Shown: positions 1 through 9,347, numbered from the stretch's first letter. The stretch: DNA of 64,000 bases from Spongiactinospora sp. TRM90649 (GCF_029382225.1 NZ_JARLTC010000012.1:186001-250000), one strand, 5' to 3'. Notes: generated from the letters alone by a model not told the origin. Numbers and translations: made by a program.

Positions 1-198
1 GCGACCCTGCTGCGCGACCGGCTCCGCCTGGACATCCCCGGCGGCCACGTGCACACCCCGGTCCTGCAGTTCGGCGCGGGCAACACGGATCCGGCCACCG
101 GCAAGGTGACCGACCCGGAGTTCGTGCGGAACCGGCTGGACATCATCGCCCAGGTCCGCTCGATCGTCGCGGTGGCGGCGTCCGCCAAGCGCGGCTGA
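1..198 (+). CDS. C-terminal fragment of an unidentified protein
   Basis: The frame is open from the first base and gives 65 residues ending at TGA 196-198; the start lies outside the window. A central segment, IPGGHVHTPVLQFG, contains a His after a small-residue turn. It vaguely recalls the catalytic-His region of pyroglutamyl peptidase-like (C15) enzymes, but the fragment is too short to assign. It ends in a short basic tail. A bidirectional hairpin at 226-248 separates it from the convergent DUF4287 gene. Family assignment is a guess only. Confidence 0.5.
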   Translation, partial: ATLLRDRLRLDIPGGHVHTPVLQFGAGNTDPATGKVTDPEFVRNRLDIIAQVRSIVAVAASAKRG

Positions 199-225
199 GC
201 GGCGCCCGGACGGGCTAGAGAGAGG

Positions 226-248
226 GGCGGGCCTACTTCCGGCCCGCC
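226..248. terminator. Bidirectional hairpin terminator
   Basis: An 8-bp perfect stem (GGCGGGCC / GGCCCGCC) with a 7-nt loop sits between two convergent genes. It includes the stop codon of the minus-strand DUF4287 gene. There is no clear U-tract, as is common in high-GC actinobacteria. Confidence 0.55.
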
Positions 249-442
249 AGGGTGTGGGCGACGAGCGCGTTGGCGTGACCGTGCCCGAGGCCGTGCTCGG
301 CCTTGAGCCAGCCGACCAGCTCCATGTGCTTGGTCAGCGGCGACGCGTTGATCAGGTCGATCCACTCCTGGACGGGCCGGCCGTACTTCTTCTCGATCGA
401 GGGGAAGTAGCTGCTGGGATCGCCCTTCGGCGGCGTGGTCAT
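233..442 (-). CDS. DUF4287 domain protein
   Basis: This is a 69-residue protein made almost entirely of the DUF4287 domain: SYFPSIEKKYGRP near residue 11, WIDLI near 27, then LTKHMELVGWLK and a C-terminal GHGHANALVAH segment. The function of DUF4287 is not established; it is often a single small cytosolic domain or is fused to DUF5655. The ATG at 442 is preceded by GGAG at a suitable distance. It is monocistronic, convergent with the preceding gene and divergent from the AraC/VOC pair. Confidence 0.85.
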   Translation of the reverse strand: MTTPPKGDPSSYFPSIEKKYGRPVQEWIDLINASPLTKHMELVGWLKAEHGLGHGHANALVAHTLAGRK

Positions 443-611
443 ATCGGTGCTCCGTTCTCGTCAGGTTTTCGCTGGTCGCCGTCGTGAGGTTAGCTCAACG
501 CCGCCGTCGGCCTCCTCTCCACCCTCACCATCGCCATCACCTTCCCCACCCTCCGCCAAGCCGCCCTTACCGGGTCGCGTCGCAGGTAGGAGGGTGTGGC
601 ATGGTGGTGGG

Positions 612-1037
612 GTGACGTTGGAGGACCTCGTCCGGTTGCGGCGGGCTCGGGATCTGATGGACCGGGAGTATGCGAAACCGCTGGATGTCCCGGCCCTGGC
701 TCGGGTCGCGCTGATGTCGCCTGGGCATTTCTCGCGGAGTTTCCGGGCGGCGTACGGGGAGACGCCCTACAGCTACCTGATGACGCGGCGGATCGAGCGG
801 GCCAAGGCGTTGCTGCGGCGGGGGGATCTGTCGGTGACCGAGGTGTGCTTCGCGGTCGGGGCGACGTCGCTGGGGTCGTTCAGTTCGCGGTTCACCGAGT
901 TGGTCGGGGAGAGCCCGAGCGCGTACCGGGCGCGTGACCATGAGGACGGCGCGGCCATCCCGGCGTGCATCGCGAAGATCCACACGCGACCGGTCAGGAA
1001 CGGAGAAGCGAAAACGGGTCGCCCGCCCGTAGCGTGA
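612..1037 (+). CDS. Short AraC-family transcriptional regulator
   Basis: A 141-residue protein consisting of the two helix-turn-helix repeats of AraC/XylS regulators without a sensor domain. The first HTH is around residues 20-45 (DVPALARVALMSPGHFSRSF) and the second includes VTEVCFAVGATSLGSFSSRF. The GTG at 612 is chosen because upstream in-frame codons encode a Ser/Pro-rich stretch unlike the family. It is followed after 4 bases by a VOC gene, a recurrent AraC-VOC pairing in actinobacteria, so co-transcription and local control are inferred. Confidence 0.85.
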   Translation: MTLEDLVRLRRARDLMDREYAKPLDVPALARVALMSPGHFSRSFRAAYGETPYSYLMTRRIERAKALLRRGDLSVTEVCFAVGATSLGSFSSRFTELVGESPSAYRARDHEDGAAIPACIAKIHTRPVRNGEAKTGRPPVA

Positions 1038-1041
1038 ACGC

Positions 1042-1458
1042 ATGGACATCAAGCTCGCCACCTGCTTCATCGCCGTTGACGACCACGACAAGGCGCTCGG
1101 CTTCTACCGCGACACCCTGGGCCTGGAGGTGCGGAACGACGTCGGCTTCGAGGGGATGCGCTGGGTGACGGTCGGTTCGCCCGAACAGCCCGACGTGGAC
1201 ATCGTTCTCGAACCGCCGCTCGCCGACCCGAGCGCCTCCGACGCCGACCGGGAGGCGATGGCCGAGCTGCTGGCCAAGGGCCTGCTGCGGGCCGTCATCT
1301 TCTCGACGGACGACTGCGACGCCACCTTCGAGCGCATCCGCGCCGCCGGCGGCGACGTGCTGCAGGAGCCGATCGACCAGCCGTACGGCGTCCGTGACTG
1401 CGCCTTCCGCGACCCCGCCGGCAACATGGTGCGCTTCAACCAGCCGCGCAAGCAGTAG
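1042..1458 (+). CDS. VOC (glyoxalase/bleomycin-resistance) family protein
   Basis: A 138-residue single vicinal-oxygen-chelate protein. It starts with the beta-alpha unit IKLATCFIAVDDHDKALGFY and ends with the second module FRDPAGNMVRFNQP. The family includes lyases, dioxygenases and antibiotic-binding proteins; the substrate cannot be read here. It lies 4 bases behind the AraC gene at 612-1037 and is probably translationally linked to it. Confidence 0.88.
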   Translation: MDIKLATCFIAVDDHDKALGFYRDTLGLEVRNDVGFEGMRWVTVGSPEQPDVDIVLEPPLADPSASDADREAMAELLAKGLLRAVIFSTDDCDATFERIRAAGGDVLQEPIDQPYGVRDCAFRDPAGNMVRFNQPRKQ

Positions 1459-1469
1459 GTCGCCGATCG

Positions 1470-1892
1470 TCAGGGGGCGCCGAGGCGTCGGGTGAACTCG
1501 GCGACCAGGGCGGCGCCCCCGGCGGCGATGACGCTGGCGACGAGCGGGCCGAGCAGGATCGTGTTGACCTTGGTCGCCAGTGCGGGCATCTTCCGCCGGA
1601 ACCAGCCGTCCACGTGTTCCACGGTGGCCAGGTCGGGTTCGTCGGCGGAAATGGCCTCCTCAAGCTCGTCGATCTTTTGCAGTCCGGTCTCGGACTCCAC
1701 GCCGCCCTCTGCCGTGACTTTCGCACGCAGTTCATCGAGAACGGCGCGCAACTCCGACAATTGCCGAGCAATGTCCACATTATCCGGTTTCACCTGATTC
1801 CACGTGACGACATTGCGATCACCTGCGACCACCTGGCCGGACAGGTCACCGCCCACGTGAATGGAGACTCGATCCTGCGGGGATTGCACCAT
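1470..1892 (-). CDS. Small protein with N-terminal RHIM-like motif and C-terminal membrane helix
   Basis: A 140-residue protein with three parts. Residues 7-32 are beta-prone and contain GGDLSGQVVAGDRNVV; the core VVAGDRNVV resembles the RHIM / bacterial amyloid signalling pattern (hydrophobic-x-G-x-x-N). Residues about 38-85 are charged and heptad-like (LSELRAVLDELRAK), probably coiled coil. Residues about 108-131 form one hydrophobic, Gly/Ala-rich helix ending in a basic tail. The divergent STAND protein, which starts 106 bases away, carries the same N-terminal motif (GGLSGQLVIGDHNVV). I infer a membrane-acting partner or effector of that NTPase. The family is unnamed to me. Confidence 0.75.
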   Translation of the reverse strand: MVQSPQDRVSIHVGGDLSGQVVAGDRNVVTWNQVKPDNVDIARQLSELRAVLDELRAKVTAEGGVESETGLQKIDELEEAISADEPDLATVEHVDGWFRRKMPALATKVNTILLGPLVASVIAAGGAALVAEFTRRLGAP

Positions 1893-1997
1893 GATCCGCG
1901 CGCCCTCTCCAAAACCAACGAACCCGAAATATCTGCGAAATAGCCCCGCATATCAGTTTACACTGTCCATGCCATATTTCCTTGGCAGGAGGAAAGC

Positions 1998-4199
1998 ATG
2001 GACGGCGACTCGGCGGACGTGCGGGTGGAAGGCGGGCTGAGCGGTCAGCTCGTCATCGGCGACCACAATGTCGTGATCAATGCCGGCGGCTCGGTCGTCG
2101 TCTCCCGGACCGAGCCGCCACCCTTGCCGCCGCTGCGGCGCAGCCGTCCGATCGGCTCCGCGCCGCCGCGCTCCGGCGGCCCGCTCATCGGCCGCGAGGG
2201 CGAGCTGGCGGCGGTGCTGGAGTGGCTCGGCCGGGAGCGGCCGGTGCAGGTGCACGGGGTGCCGGGCATCGGCAAGAGCGCGCTGCTGCGCCAGCTCGCG
2301 ATCGACCGGGCGCACGCGGGCACCGACGTGATCTTCCTGCAGGCGGCCGGGCTGCCCGCCGAGGACGTCCTTCAGGAGCTGTTCCAGACCTGCTACGACG
2401 CCGAGGACTACCGTCCGGAGCCCGCGCGGCTGCGGCGGCTGATGTCGTCGATCCGGGCGCTGGTCGTGGTGGACGACTTCGCGGGCTCCCCCGAAGACCT
2501 CAAGAGCCTGCTGGACGCCCTCCCCTCCTGTGACCTGCTGGTCGCCTCGCCGCACCGGACCATCGGGGGCGAGGGCGACGCGCTGGAACTGCGCGGCCTG
2601 CCGGAGAACGCCGCGCTGGCGCTGGTCGAGGCCGAGCTGGCGCGCCCGCTCGGCGCCGATCTGCCCACCGCCCGCGAGCTGTGCCACGCGGCCCAGGGCC
2701 ATCCGGGCGCGCTGCTCCAGGCGACGGCCTGGCTGGGAGGCGTGTCCCGGCGGCCGTCCGGAGTAGATCCGCAGGTGCTGGCCCGTTCCGTGGTCGCGGG
2801 CCTGAGCCCCGCCGCGCGCGGCGCCCTGGACGTGCTGGCCGCGCTGCCGGGCGTCCCCGTCTCCGCCGCCATGCTCGGCCGCCTGACCGGCATGCCCGAC
2901 GCCTCTGAGGTCCTCGCGCTGCTGGAGCGCTCCAGGCTGGCGCAGCGCGGCACGACCGGATACACGCTCGCCGACTACTCCGAGGCACTGGGCGTCCGGC
3001 CGCCGGACGCGGCGGGCTTCGCCGAGTCCCTCTCCCGGTGGGCGCACGTGGCCACGCCGCGCGAGGTCGCCCGCGCCGCGCCGGTGATCGTGCGGGTGCT
3101 CGGCACCGCCGTCGGCCACCAGCGGTTCGCGGCGGCCAGGGACCTGGCCAGGGCCGCCGCGCCCGCGCTGGCCCGCTCGCTGCGCTGGGGCCTGTGGCGG
3201 GAGGTGCTCTCGCTCGGCGGGACGGCGGCGCACCGCCTCGGCGCGGACGCCGACCAGGCGTACTTCGCCCACGAGGAACAGGTGCGCAGGCAGGCGCTCG
3301 GCCTGATGGCGGGCGTGGCGGTGGGCGCGGCGGCCGGAGGCGCGGTCGCGGTGGGCCATCTCGGCGGCGGCGGTTCCGCGGTGGCGGGTCATGGCATGGT
3401 GGGTCACGGCGTGGTGGGCGCGGCGAAGGTCCAGTCGGGACTGCTGGCGGTGCTGACCAAGCCGCTCATCCTGGCCGTCGCCGCCGCCCTGCTGGTGGGC
3501 GGGACGATCACCGGGGTGAGCCTGGCCGGGGCCCGCGAGAACCAGCCGCCCGTCGTGCCGCAGGCGGTCGGCCCGCCGCCGGGGGCATCGCCGTCCTCAC
3601 TCGTCAGCCCGGCCGTGACGCCGACGGGAACGCCGACGGCGACCCCGGAGGTCACCGCCACGCCGACGGGGACGATCCCCACCGGCGGCCCCCGTGGGAG
3701 CGGCAAGAACGGCGACCCCTGCCCGGCATACCCCATGGCCCCCCGCGACTTCGGCACGGTCCCCATCGGCTCGACGGGCACGATCACCGCCTCGTTTCCC
3801 TGGCTGGCCTGCGACAACGAGGGCGGGATCAAGGTCTCGGGCGGTGAGTTCAGCGCCGCCCTGACGGCCTGCCCGCCCACGAATCAGGGCGGCCCGTGCG
3901 AGTTCAAGGTGACCTTCAGCCCGACCCGGCCCGGCACCCAGAGCGGCACGGTGACCATCCCCGACGACGCGGGCCGTCCGGCGGTGACTCTGCACCTCTC
4001 CGGCGCGTCCGGCGATCCGAAGGAGTCGCCCTCCCCCACTCCGAAACCCACGACCGAGCCGCCGGAGCCGTCCCCGACCGACGAGCCCACCGACGAGCCC
4101 ACCGACGAGCCGACCGAGCAGCCGACCGCCCCGGTAGAGCCGCCCACCACCGACCCCGCGCCGCCGCCCACCGAGGAGCCCAGCGCGCTGGAGTCATGA
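1998..4199 (+). CDS. STAND-like NTPase with RHIM-like N-terminus, membrane anchor and exported C-terminal domain
   Basis: A 733-residue protein. Residues 8-35 hold GGLSGQLVIGDHNVV, matching the divergent 140-aa protein. A proline-rich linker leads to a P-loop NTPase: Walker A GVPGIGKSALLRQL at about 87-100 and Walker B VVVDD at 156-160, as in NB-ARC/STAND ATPases. A Gly/Ala-rich segment (from about 433) precedes a clear membrane helix near 487-508. The C-terminus has a T/P-rich stalk, an ASH/choice-of-anchor-D-like beta domain (DFGTVPIGSTG, near 590-680) and a PTDEPTDE tail, presumably outside the cell. No TPR, WD40 or LRR sensor repeats are seen. The ATG has a strong AGGAGGA site. The end overlaps the convergent ATPase by 6 bases. 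Confidence 0.8.
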   Translation: MDGDSADVRVEGGLSGQLVIGDHNVVINAGGSVVVSRTEPPPLPPLRRSRPIGSAPPRSGGPLIGREGELAAVLEWLGRERPVQVHGVPGIGKSALLRQLAIDRAHAGTDVIFLQAAGLPAEDVLQELFQTCYDAEDYRPEPARLRRLMSSIRALVVVDDFAGSPEDLKSLLDALPSCDLLVASPHRTIGGEGDALELRGLPENAALALVEAELARPLGADLPTARELCHAAQGHPGALLQATAWLGGVSRRPSGVDPQVLARSVVAGLSPAARGALDVLAALPGVPVSAAMLGRLTGMPDASEVLALLERSRLAQRGTTGYTLADYSEALGVRPPDAAGFAESLSRWAHVATPREVARAAPVIVRVLGTAVGHQRFAAARDLARAAAPALARSLRWGLWREVLSLGGTAAHRLGADADQAYFAHEEQVRRQALGLMAGVAVGAAAGGAVAVGHLGGGGSAVAGHGMVGHGVVGAAKVQSGLLAVLTKPLILAVAAALLVGGTITGVSLAGARENQPPVVPQAVGPPPGASPSSLVSPAVTPTGTPTATPEVTATPTGTIPTGGPRGSGKNGDPCPAYPMAPRDFGTVPIGSTGTITASFPWLACDNEGGIKVSGGEFSAALTACPPTNQGGPCEFKVTFSPTRPGTQSGTVTIPDDAGRPAVTLHLSGASGDPKESPSPTPKPTTEPPEPSPTDEPTDEPTDEPTEQPTAPVEPPTTDPAPPPTEEPSALES
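4077..4112 (+). repeat. 12-bp tandem repeat in the C-terminal tail
   Basis: Three copies of ACCGACGAGCCC (the last ends in G) encode the TDEP repeats of the extracytoplasmic tail of the STAND-like protein. Such Thr/Pro/Glu stalks are common in wall-spanning actinobacterial proteins. Confidence 0.85.
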
Positions 4200-6719
4200 C
4201 CGGGCGGGCGGCCGGTCGTGCCGGGACGGGTGCAGGATCCGGTCCAGGCGGGCCGCGGCGTAGCCGAGCACGGACAGCGCGGTGACGATCAGCAGGTCAC
4301 CGAGCACCAGCGGCTGGGTGCCGAGCAACTGCCGCAGCGGCGGCACGTACAGCGCGGCGAGCTGCAGGACGAACGCCCCGGCGACGGCGAGCGGCAGCAG
4401 CGGGTTGGCCCGGGAGCCCGGCCGGGTCCGCGACCCGAGCGCCACCCCGAGCTGGGTCGCGGCGAGCGCGAAGAAGGCCATGGTCTGCCAGGGACGCCCG
4501 GTGTGCGCGGCCCACACCGCGACGCCGAGGGTGACCGCGGCGAGCACGAAGGCGACCCGGACGACGCGCTGCCACAGCCCCGCGCCGAGGATGCTCTCAC
4601 CGGGCGGCCGGGGCGGTCCGGCCATGGCCCCCGGCACCCCGGGCTCGCCGCCGAGCGCCACGCCCGGCAGCCCGTGCGTGAGCAGGTTGATCCACAGGAT
4701 CTGGGCGGGCAGCAGCGGCAGCGGGAGCCCCACGAACGGCCCCAGCAGCATCACCGCGATCTCGGCCGCACCGCCCGAAAGGCCGTAGACCAGGAACCTG
4801 CGGATGTTCGCGTAGACCCGGCGGCCCTCCTCGACGGCCGCGACCACGGTGTCCAGGTTGTCGTCCGCGAGCACCAGGTCGGCGGCCTGCCGCGCGACCT
4901 CGGTGCCCCGCCTGCCCATCGCCACCCCGATGTCCGCGCGGTGCAGCGCCGGGCCGTCGTTGACGCCGTCGCCGGTCATCGCCAGGACGCCGCCGCGATC
5001 CTGGAGCCCCCGGATGATGTCGAGCTTCTGCTCCGGCGTGGCCCTGGCGTAGACGCCGGCCTGGCCGTCGTCGAGGGCGCCGGGCACCCGGCAGTCCACG
5101 ACACGGTCGCCGGCGTCGATGATGCCCAGGTCGGTGGCGATGGCGCGGGCCGTGCCCGGATGGTCGCCGGTGATCAGCAGCGGGCGGATCCCGGCGCGCT
5201 TGCAGTCGGCGACGGCAGTGGCCGCCTCGGCGCGCGGCGGGTCGAGGATCGCGATGAGCCCGAGCAACGTCAGGCCGCTCTCCCGCACCGGTTCGGGGAC
5301 GGCGGTCAGGTCACGGCTCGCGACCGCCAGCACGCGGTAGCCGTCCCGGGCCAGCTCGTCGGCACGGCGGACGGCCCGCGCGAGCGTCTTCGGCTCGCCG
5401 TCCAGCACGCCGGGGAGGAGCAGGGCCTCGGGCGCGCCCTTGCAGATGAGCCGGAAACGGTCGGCGGCCTGGCGGTGCACGGTGCTCATCCGCTTGCGGT
5501 CGCTGTCGAAGGGCAGCTCGGCCACCCTGGAGCTGCCCGCCTGGACCTCGGCGCGGTCGAGTCCGGCCTTGGCGGCGGCGGCCAGCAGCGCGGCCTCGGT
5601 CGGGTCCCCCAGCGCGGCCCATTCGCCGTCCGCGCCGCTCGGCGGCGACAGCCGGGCGTCGTTGCAGAGCACGGCCGCGGTCAGCAACTCGGTGAAGGCC
5701 GCCCGATCAGGGCCGCCGTCGCCGATCTCGCCTTCCGGGGCGTAGCCGGAACCGCTGACCGCGGCCTCCGCCGACGGGGTCCAGAGCCACCGGGCGACCA
5801 TCCGCCCCTCGGTCAGCGTGCCGGTCTTGTCGGTGGCCAGCGCGGTCACCGAGCCCAGCGTCTCGACGGCGGGCAGCTTGCGGACCAGGGCGTTGCGCGC
5901 GGCCATCCGCCGCGCGCCCAGAGCCAGACTGAGCGTGACGACGGCGGGCAGCGACTCGGGCACGGCGGCGACCACCAGGCTGATCGCCGTCACGATCATC
6001 AGTTCCACCGGCTGGCCGCGCACCAGCCCCAGGGCCAGCACCACCGCCGACAGCAGGACGGCGACCCCGGCGAGCATCCGGCCGACCCCCGCCAGGCGGC
6101 GCTGCAACGGCGTGAGCGTGGCGCCCTTGACCATCAGGGCCGCGATCCGGCCGCTCGCGCTGGCCGCGCCGGTCGCCTTGACCAGCGCCCGGCCCCGGCC
6201 CCGCACAACGACGGTGCCCGAGCCGAGCGGCGCGCCCACGCCTTTGTCCACCGGCACCGACTCGCCGGTCAGTGCGGACTCGTCCACCAGCATGGCGGCG
6301 GACTCCACCGTCTCGCCGTCGGCCGGAATGACATCGCCCTCGGCCAGGACCAGCAGGTCGCCGGTGACCACGTCGGCGGCCGGGATCAGCCGCTGACGGC
6401 CGTCGCGGACGACTCGCGCCTCCGGGGCGGCGAGCTCGGCCAGCGCGGTGATCGCCCGGTCGGCCCGGATCTCCTGGACCACCCCGACCGTGGTGTTGAC
6501 CACGATCACCAGCGCGATCACGAAGGCGTCGGCCCAGTCTCCCGTGGTGACGGTCAGTACGGCCGCGATGAGCAGCACGATGATCAGCGGGTCGCGGAGC
6601 TGGGAGGCGACACGCCGCCACACCGGCACGGGGGGCCGTTGCGGGAGCTGATTCGGGCCGTTCCTCTCCAGCAGTGCCGCGGCCTGGGCCGACGACAGTC
6701 CGGGGGACGAGGGTGTCAC
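4194..6719 (-). CDS. P2-type cation-transporting ATPase (CtpF-like)
   Basis: An 841-residue P-type ATPase. It shows the N-terminal cation ATPase domain, TGES (151-154, actuator), PESLP in the ion-binding helix (about 254-258, as in Ca2+/Mn2+ type ATPases), the phosphorylation motif DKTGT at 297-301, and TGDGVND in the P domain. Ten membrane segments are expected. The substrate is probably Ca2+ or a similar divalent cation. It lies 52 bases downstream of phosphoketolase on the same strand, so the two are probably co-transcribed. In Mycobacterium tuberculosis the P2 pump CtpF belongs to the DosR dormancy regulon, and a DosR-like box upstream of this operon supports the parallel. Confidence 0.93.
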   Translation of the reverse strand: MTPSSPGLSSAQAAALLERNGPNQLPQRPPVPVWRRVASQLRDPLIIVLLIAAVLTVTTGDWADAFVIALVIVVNTTVGVVQEIRADRAITALAELAAPEARVVRDGRQRLIPAADVVTGDLLVLAEGDVIPADGETVESAAMLVDESALTGESVPVDKGVGAPLGSGTVVVRGRGRALVKATGAASASGRIAALMVKGATLTPLQRRLAGVGRMLAGVAVLLSAVVLALGLVRGQPVELMIVTAISLVVAAVPESLPAVVTLSLALGARRMAARNALVRKLPAVETLGSVTALATDKTGTLTEGRMVARWLWTPSAEAAVSGSGYAPEGEIGDGGPDRAAFTELLTAAVLCNDARLSPPSGADGEWAALGDPTEAALLAAAAKAGLDRAEVQAGSSRVAELPFDSDRKRMSTVHRQAADRFRLICKGAPEALLLPGVLDGEPKTLARAVRRADELARDGYRVLAVASRDLTAVPEPVRESGLTLLGLIAILDPPRAEAATAVADCKRAGIRPLLITGDHPGTARAIATDLGIIDAGDRVVDCRVPGALDDGQAGVYARATPEQKLDIIRGLQDRGGVLAMTGDGVNDGPALHRADIGVAMGRRGTEVARQAADLVLADDNLDTVVAAVEEGRRVYANIRRFLVYGLSGGAAEIAVMLLGPFVGLPLPLLPAQILWINLLTHGLPGVALGGEPGVPGAMAGPPRPPGESILGAGLWQRVVRVAFVLAAVTLGVAVWAAHTGRPWQTMAFFALAATQLGVALGSRTRPGSRANPLLPLAVAGAFVLQLAALYVPPLRQLLGTQPLVLGDLLIVTALSVLGYAAARLDRILHPSRHDRPPARS

Positions 6720-6771
6720 TTGTCGTCCTCTCTGCCCGCCCGTTCAATCTCCGGACCGGCGTTCGTCCTGG

Positions 6772-9105
6772 TTACGACCGGCCGGCGTAGGGCCAGGTCC
6801 AGTTGCGGATCTCGGCGGGGTCCTCGCCGTGCTCACGCGTGTACGCGCGGGCCCGCAGCCGGGTGTCGGCCATCCGCTGACGCAGGTGCGCGGCGGTGGT
6901 GGCCAGCCCGGGAACCCGGTCGATGACGTCCATGACCAGGTGGTAGCGGTCGATGTCGTTGAGCATCGCCATGTCGAACGGCGTGGTCGTGGTGCCCTCC
7001 TCCTTGTACCCGCGCACGTGCAGGTTGGCGTGTCCCGCACGGCGGTAGGTCAGCCGGTGGATCAGCGACGGATAGCCGTGGAAGTCGAAGATGACCGGCC
7101 GGTCGGTGGTGAACAGCGCGTCGAACTCGGCGTCGCTCAGCCCGTGCGGGTGCTCCGTCGAGGGCTGCAGCCGCATCAGGTCCACCACGTTGACCACCCG
7201 GACCTTCAGCGACGGCAGGTGCTCGCGCAGCAGCGCGGCGGCGGCCAGGGTCTCCAGCGTGGGCACGTCGCCCGCGCAGGCCAGCACCACGTCCGGGTCG
7301 GCCCCGGCGTCGTTGCTCGCCCACTCGATGATCCCCAGCCCCCGGGTGCAGTGCGTGATCGCCTCCCGCATGGTGAACAGGTCCAGCACCGGCTGCTTGC
7401 CCGCGACCACCACGTTCACATAGTCGCGCGAGCGCAGGCAGTGGTCGGCCACCGACAGCAGCGTGTTGGCGTCCGGTGGCAGGTAGACCCGCACCACCTC
7501 GGCCTTCTTGTTGACCACCACGTCGAGAAAGCCGGGGTCCTGGTGGCTGAAGCCGTTGTGGTCCTGCCGCCACACGTGCGAGGACAGCAGGTAGTTCAGT
7601 GAGGCCACCGGGCGCCGCCAGGGGATCTTCCTGGAGGTCTCCAGCCATTTGGCGTGCTGGTTGAACATGGCATCCACTATGTGGATGAACGCCTCGTAGC
7701 AGTTGAACAGGCCGTGCCGTCCGGTGAGCAGGTAGCCCTCCAGCCAGCCCTGGCACAGGTGCTCGGAAAGCACCTCCATGACGCGCCCGCCGGAGGCCAG
7801 GTGCTCGTCCGTGGGCAGCGTGGCCGCGTTCCAGGCGCGGTCGGTGACCTCGAAGACGGCCGACAGCCGGTTGGAGGCGGTCTCGTCGGGGCCCATCAGC
7901 CGGAAGGTCTCCGGGTTGGCGATGATCACATCGCGCAGGAAGACGCCGAGCGCGCGGGTGGGCTCGGTGGCGTGCGTGGCCGGCGCCTTGACCTCGACGT
8001 CGTAGTCCCGGAAGTCGGGCAGCGCGAGCGGGCGCAGCAGTTCGCCGCCGTTGGCGTGCGGGCTGGCGCTCATCCGGCGGGGACCCTCCGGCACGGTGGC
8101 GAGCACCTCGGGGCGCGGGCGGCCCTCCTCGTCGAACAGCTCGGCGGGACGGTAGGAGCGCATCCACTGCTCCAGCATGGCCCGGTGCGCCGCGTCGTCG
8201 CGGACCCCGGACAGCGGCACCTGGTGGGCGCGCCAGGTGCCCTCGACGGGGACGCCGTCCACCTCGCGGGGGCCGGTCCAGCCCTTGGGCGTGCGCAGCA
8301 CGATCATCGGAGGGCGGTCGGCGCGGCCGGCCTTGAAGTCCGCGATCTCCTCGAACACCTCGTCCAGGGTGTCGGCCATCAGGCGGTGCATGACGGCGGG
8401 GTCGTCACCGGCCACCACGTGGGGGCGGTAGCCGTAGCCCTCCATCAGCCTGAGCAGTTCGTCCTCGGGGATGCGGGACAGCACCGTCGGGTTGGCGATC
8501 TTGTAGCCGTTCAGGTGCAGGATGGGCAGCACCACGCCGTCACGTGTCCGGTCCAGGAACCTGACCGAATGCCAGGACGCGGCGAGCGGGCCGGTCTCGG
8601 CCTCGCCGTCGCCGATCACGCAGGCCACCACCAGGCGGGGGTTGTCGAAGGCCGCGCCGTAGGCGTGGGCGAGGGCGTAGCCCAGTTCGCCGCCCTCGTG
8701 GATCGAGCCGGGCGTCTCGGGGGCCACATGGCTGGGTATGCCGCCGGGGAAGGAGAACTGGCGGAACAGCCGCCGCATGCCGTTCTCGTCCTGGGAGACG
8801 TCGGGGTACCGCTCGCTGTACGCGCCTTCCAGCCAGGCGTGCGCCACCGCGGCCGGGCCGCCGTGGCCGGGCCCGGCGATGTAGATCATCTCCTGGTCGC
8901 GTTCGGCGATGATCCGGTTCAGGTGGGCGAAGCAGAAGTTCAGCCCCGGGGTGGTGCCCCAGTGGCCGAGCAGCCGCGGCTTGATGTGCTCGGGCGCGAG
9001 CGGCTCGCGCAGTAGCGGGTTGTCCAGCAGATAGATCTGGCCGACCGACAGGTAGTTGGCGGCTCGCCAGTATGCGTCTGTCCGTGCGAGAGCGTCCATG
9101 GTCAT
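6772..9105 (-). CDS. Xylulose-5-phosphate/fructose-6-phosphate phosphoketolase
   Basis: A 777-residue TPP enzyme that splits xylulose 5-phosphate (and often fructose 6-phosphate) with phosphate into acetyl phosphate plus an aldose phosphate. Visible signatures are the phosphoketolase motif [17 protein letters not shown]-binding GDGEAETGP, the PGHGGPA segment near the N-terminus and SHQDPGF in the second half. The start [14 protein letters not shown] at 9105 follows GGGGAAGGG; longer in-frame extensions encode unrelated residues. A DosR-like box (9136-9149) lies just upstream, so induction under hypoxia or dormancy is likely. The P2 ATPase follows in the operon. Confidence 0.96.
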   Translation of the reverse strand: MTMDALARTDAYWRAANYLSVGQIYLLDNPLLREPLAPEHIKPRLLGHWGTTPGLNFCFAHLNRIIAERDQEMIYIAGPGHGGPAAVAHAWLEGAYSERYPDVSQDENGMRRLFRQFSFPGGIPSHVAPETPGSIHEGGELGYALAHAYGAAFDNPRLVVACVIGDGEAETGPLAASWHSVRFLDRTRDGVVLPILHLNGYKIANPTVLSRIPEDELLRLMEGYGYRPHVVAGDDPAVMHRLMADTLDEVFEEIADFKAGRADRPPMIVLRTPKGWTGPREVDGVPVEGTWRAHQVPLSGVRDDAAHRAMLEQWMRSYRPAELFDEEGRPRPEVLATVPEGPRRMSASPHANGGELLRPLALPDFRDYDVEVKAPATHATEPTRALGVFLRDVIIANPETFRLMGPDETASNRLSAVFEVTDRAWNAATLPTDEHLASGGRVMEVLSEHLCQGWLEGYLLTGRHGLFNCYEAFIHIVDAMFNQHAKWLETSRKIPWRRPVASLNYLLSSHVWRQDHNGFSHQDPGFLDVVVNKKAEVVRVYLPPDANTLLSVADHCLRSRDYVNVVVAGKQPVLDLFTMREAITHCTRGLGIIEWASNDAGADPDVVLACAGDVPTLETLAAAALLREHLPSLKVRVVNVVDLMRLQPSTEHPHGLSDAEFDALFTTDRPVIFDFHGYPSLIHRLTYRRAGHANLHVRGYKEEGTTTTPFDMAMLNDIDRYHLVMDVIDRVPGLATTAAHLRQRMADTRLRARAYTREHGEDPAEIRNWTWPYAGRS

Positions 9106-9135
9106 TACCCTTCCCCGGATTCGGCGGACCGAGTA

Positions 9136-9149
9136 GGGACGTAGGTCCC
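9136..9149 (-). promoter_or_regulatory. DosR/DevR-like operator upstream of phosphoketolase
   Basis: GGGACGTAGGTCCC has GGGAC-N4-GTCCC symmetry, the core of the DosR/DevR consensus. It lies 31 bases upstream of the phosphoketolase start. The two GGGAC half-sites are perfect; the N4 core is GTAG rather than an A/T-rich one. Confidence 0.6.
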
Positions 9150-9291
9150 GGCCCGGCCGGGCGGACGGCCATGCCTGCCCGTCGAAGCACTCGTCAAAAC
9201 GCCCTTCAAAGCCCCCGTCAGACCGCGTCTCAGATCGCGCGGATGCGCAGAGTACGGCATGCCGCACGGGCCCCGAAGTCCCGTCCGATAA

Positions 9292-9305
9292 GGGACCTTC
9301 GACCA
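9292..9305 (+). promoter_or_regulatory. Degenerate DosR-like half-site upstream of alcohol dehydrogenase
   Basis: GGGACCTTCGACCA has one perfect GGGAC half and a weak second half. It sits 42 bases upstream of the alcohol dehydrogenase start. Together with the boxes at 9136 and 10424 it suggests a shared regulator. Confidence 0.4.
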
Positions 9306-9347
9306 TGGCGTGGGTATCGAGCCAGAAGACGACCACGGGGGTGGGGG

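Noticed and set aside
4218-6926. A 902-codon plus-strand open frame
   Set aside because: It is antisense to the P-type ATPase, whose motifs are unmistakable; the translation is Arg/Gln/Gly-rich without family features.
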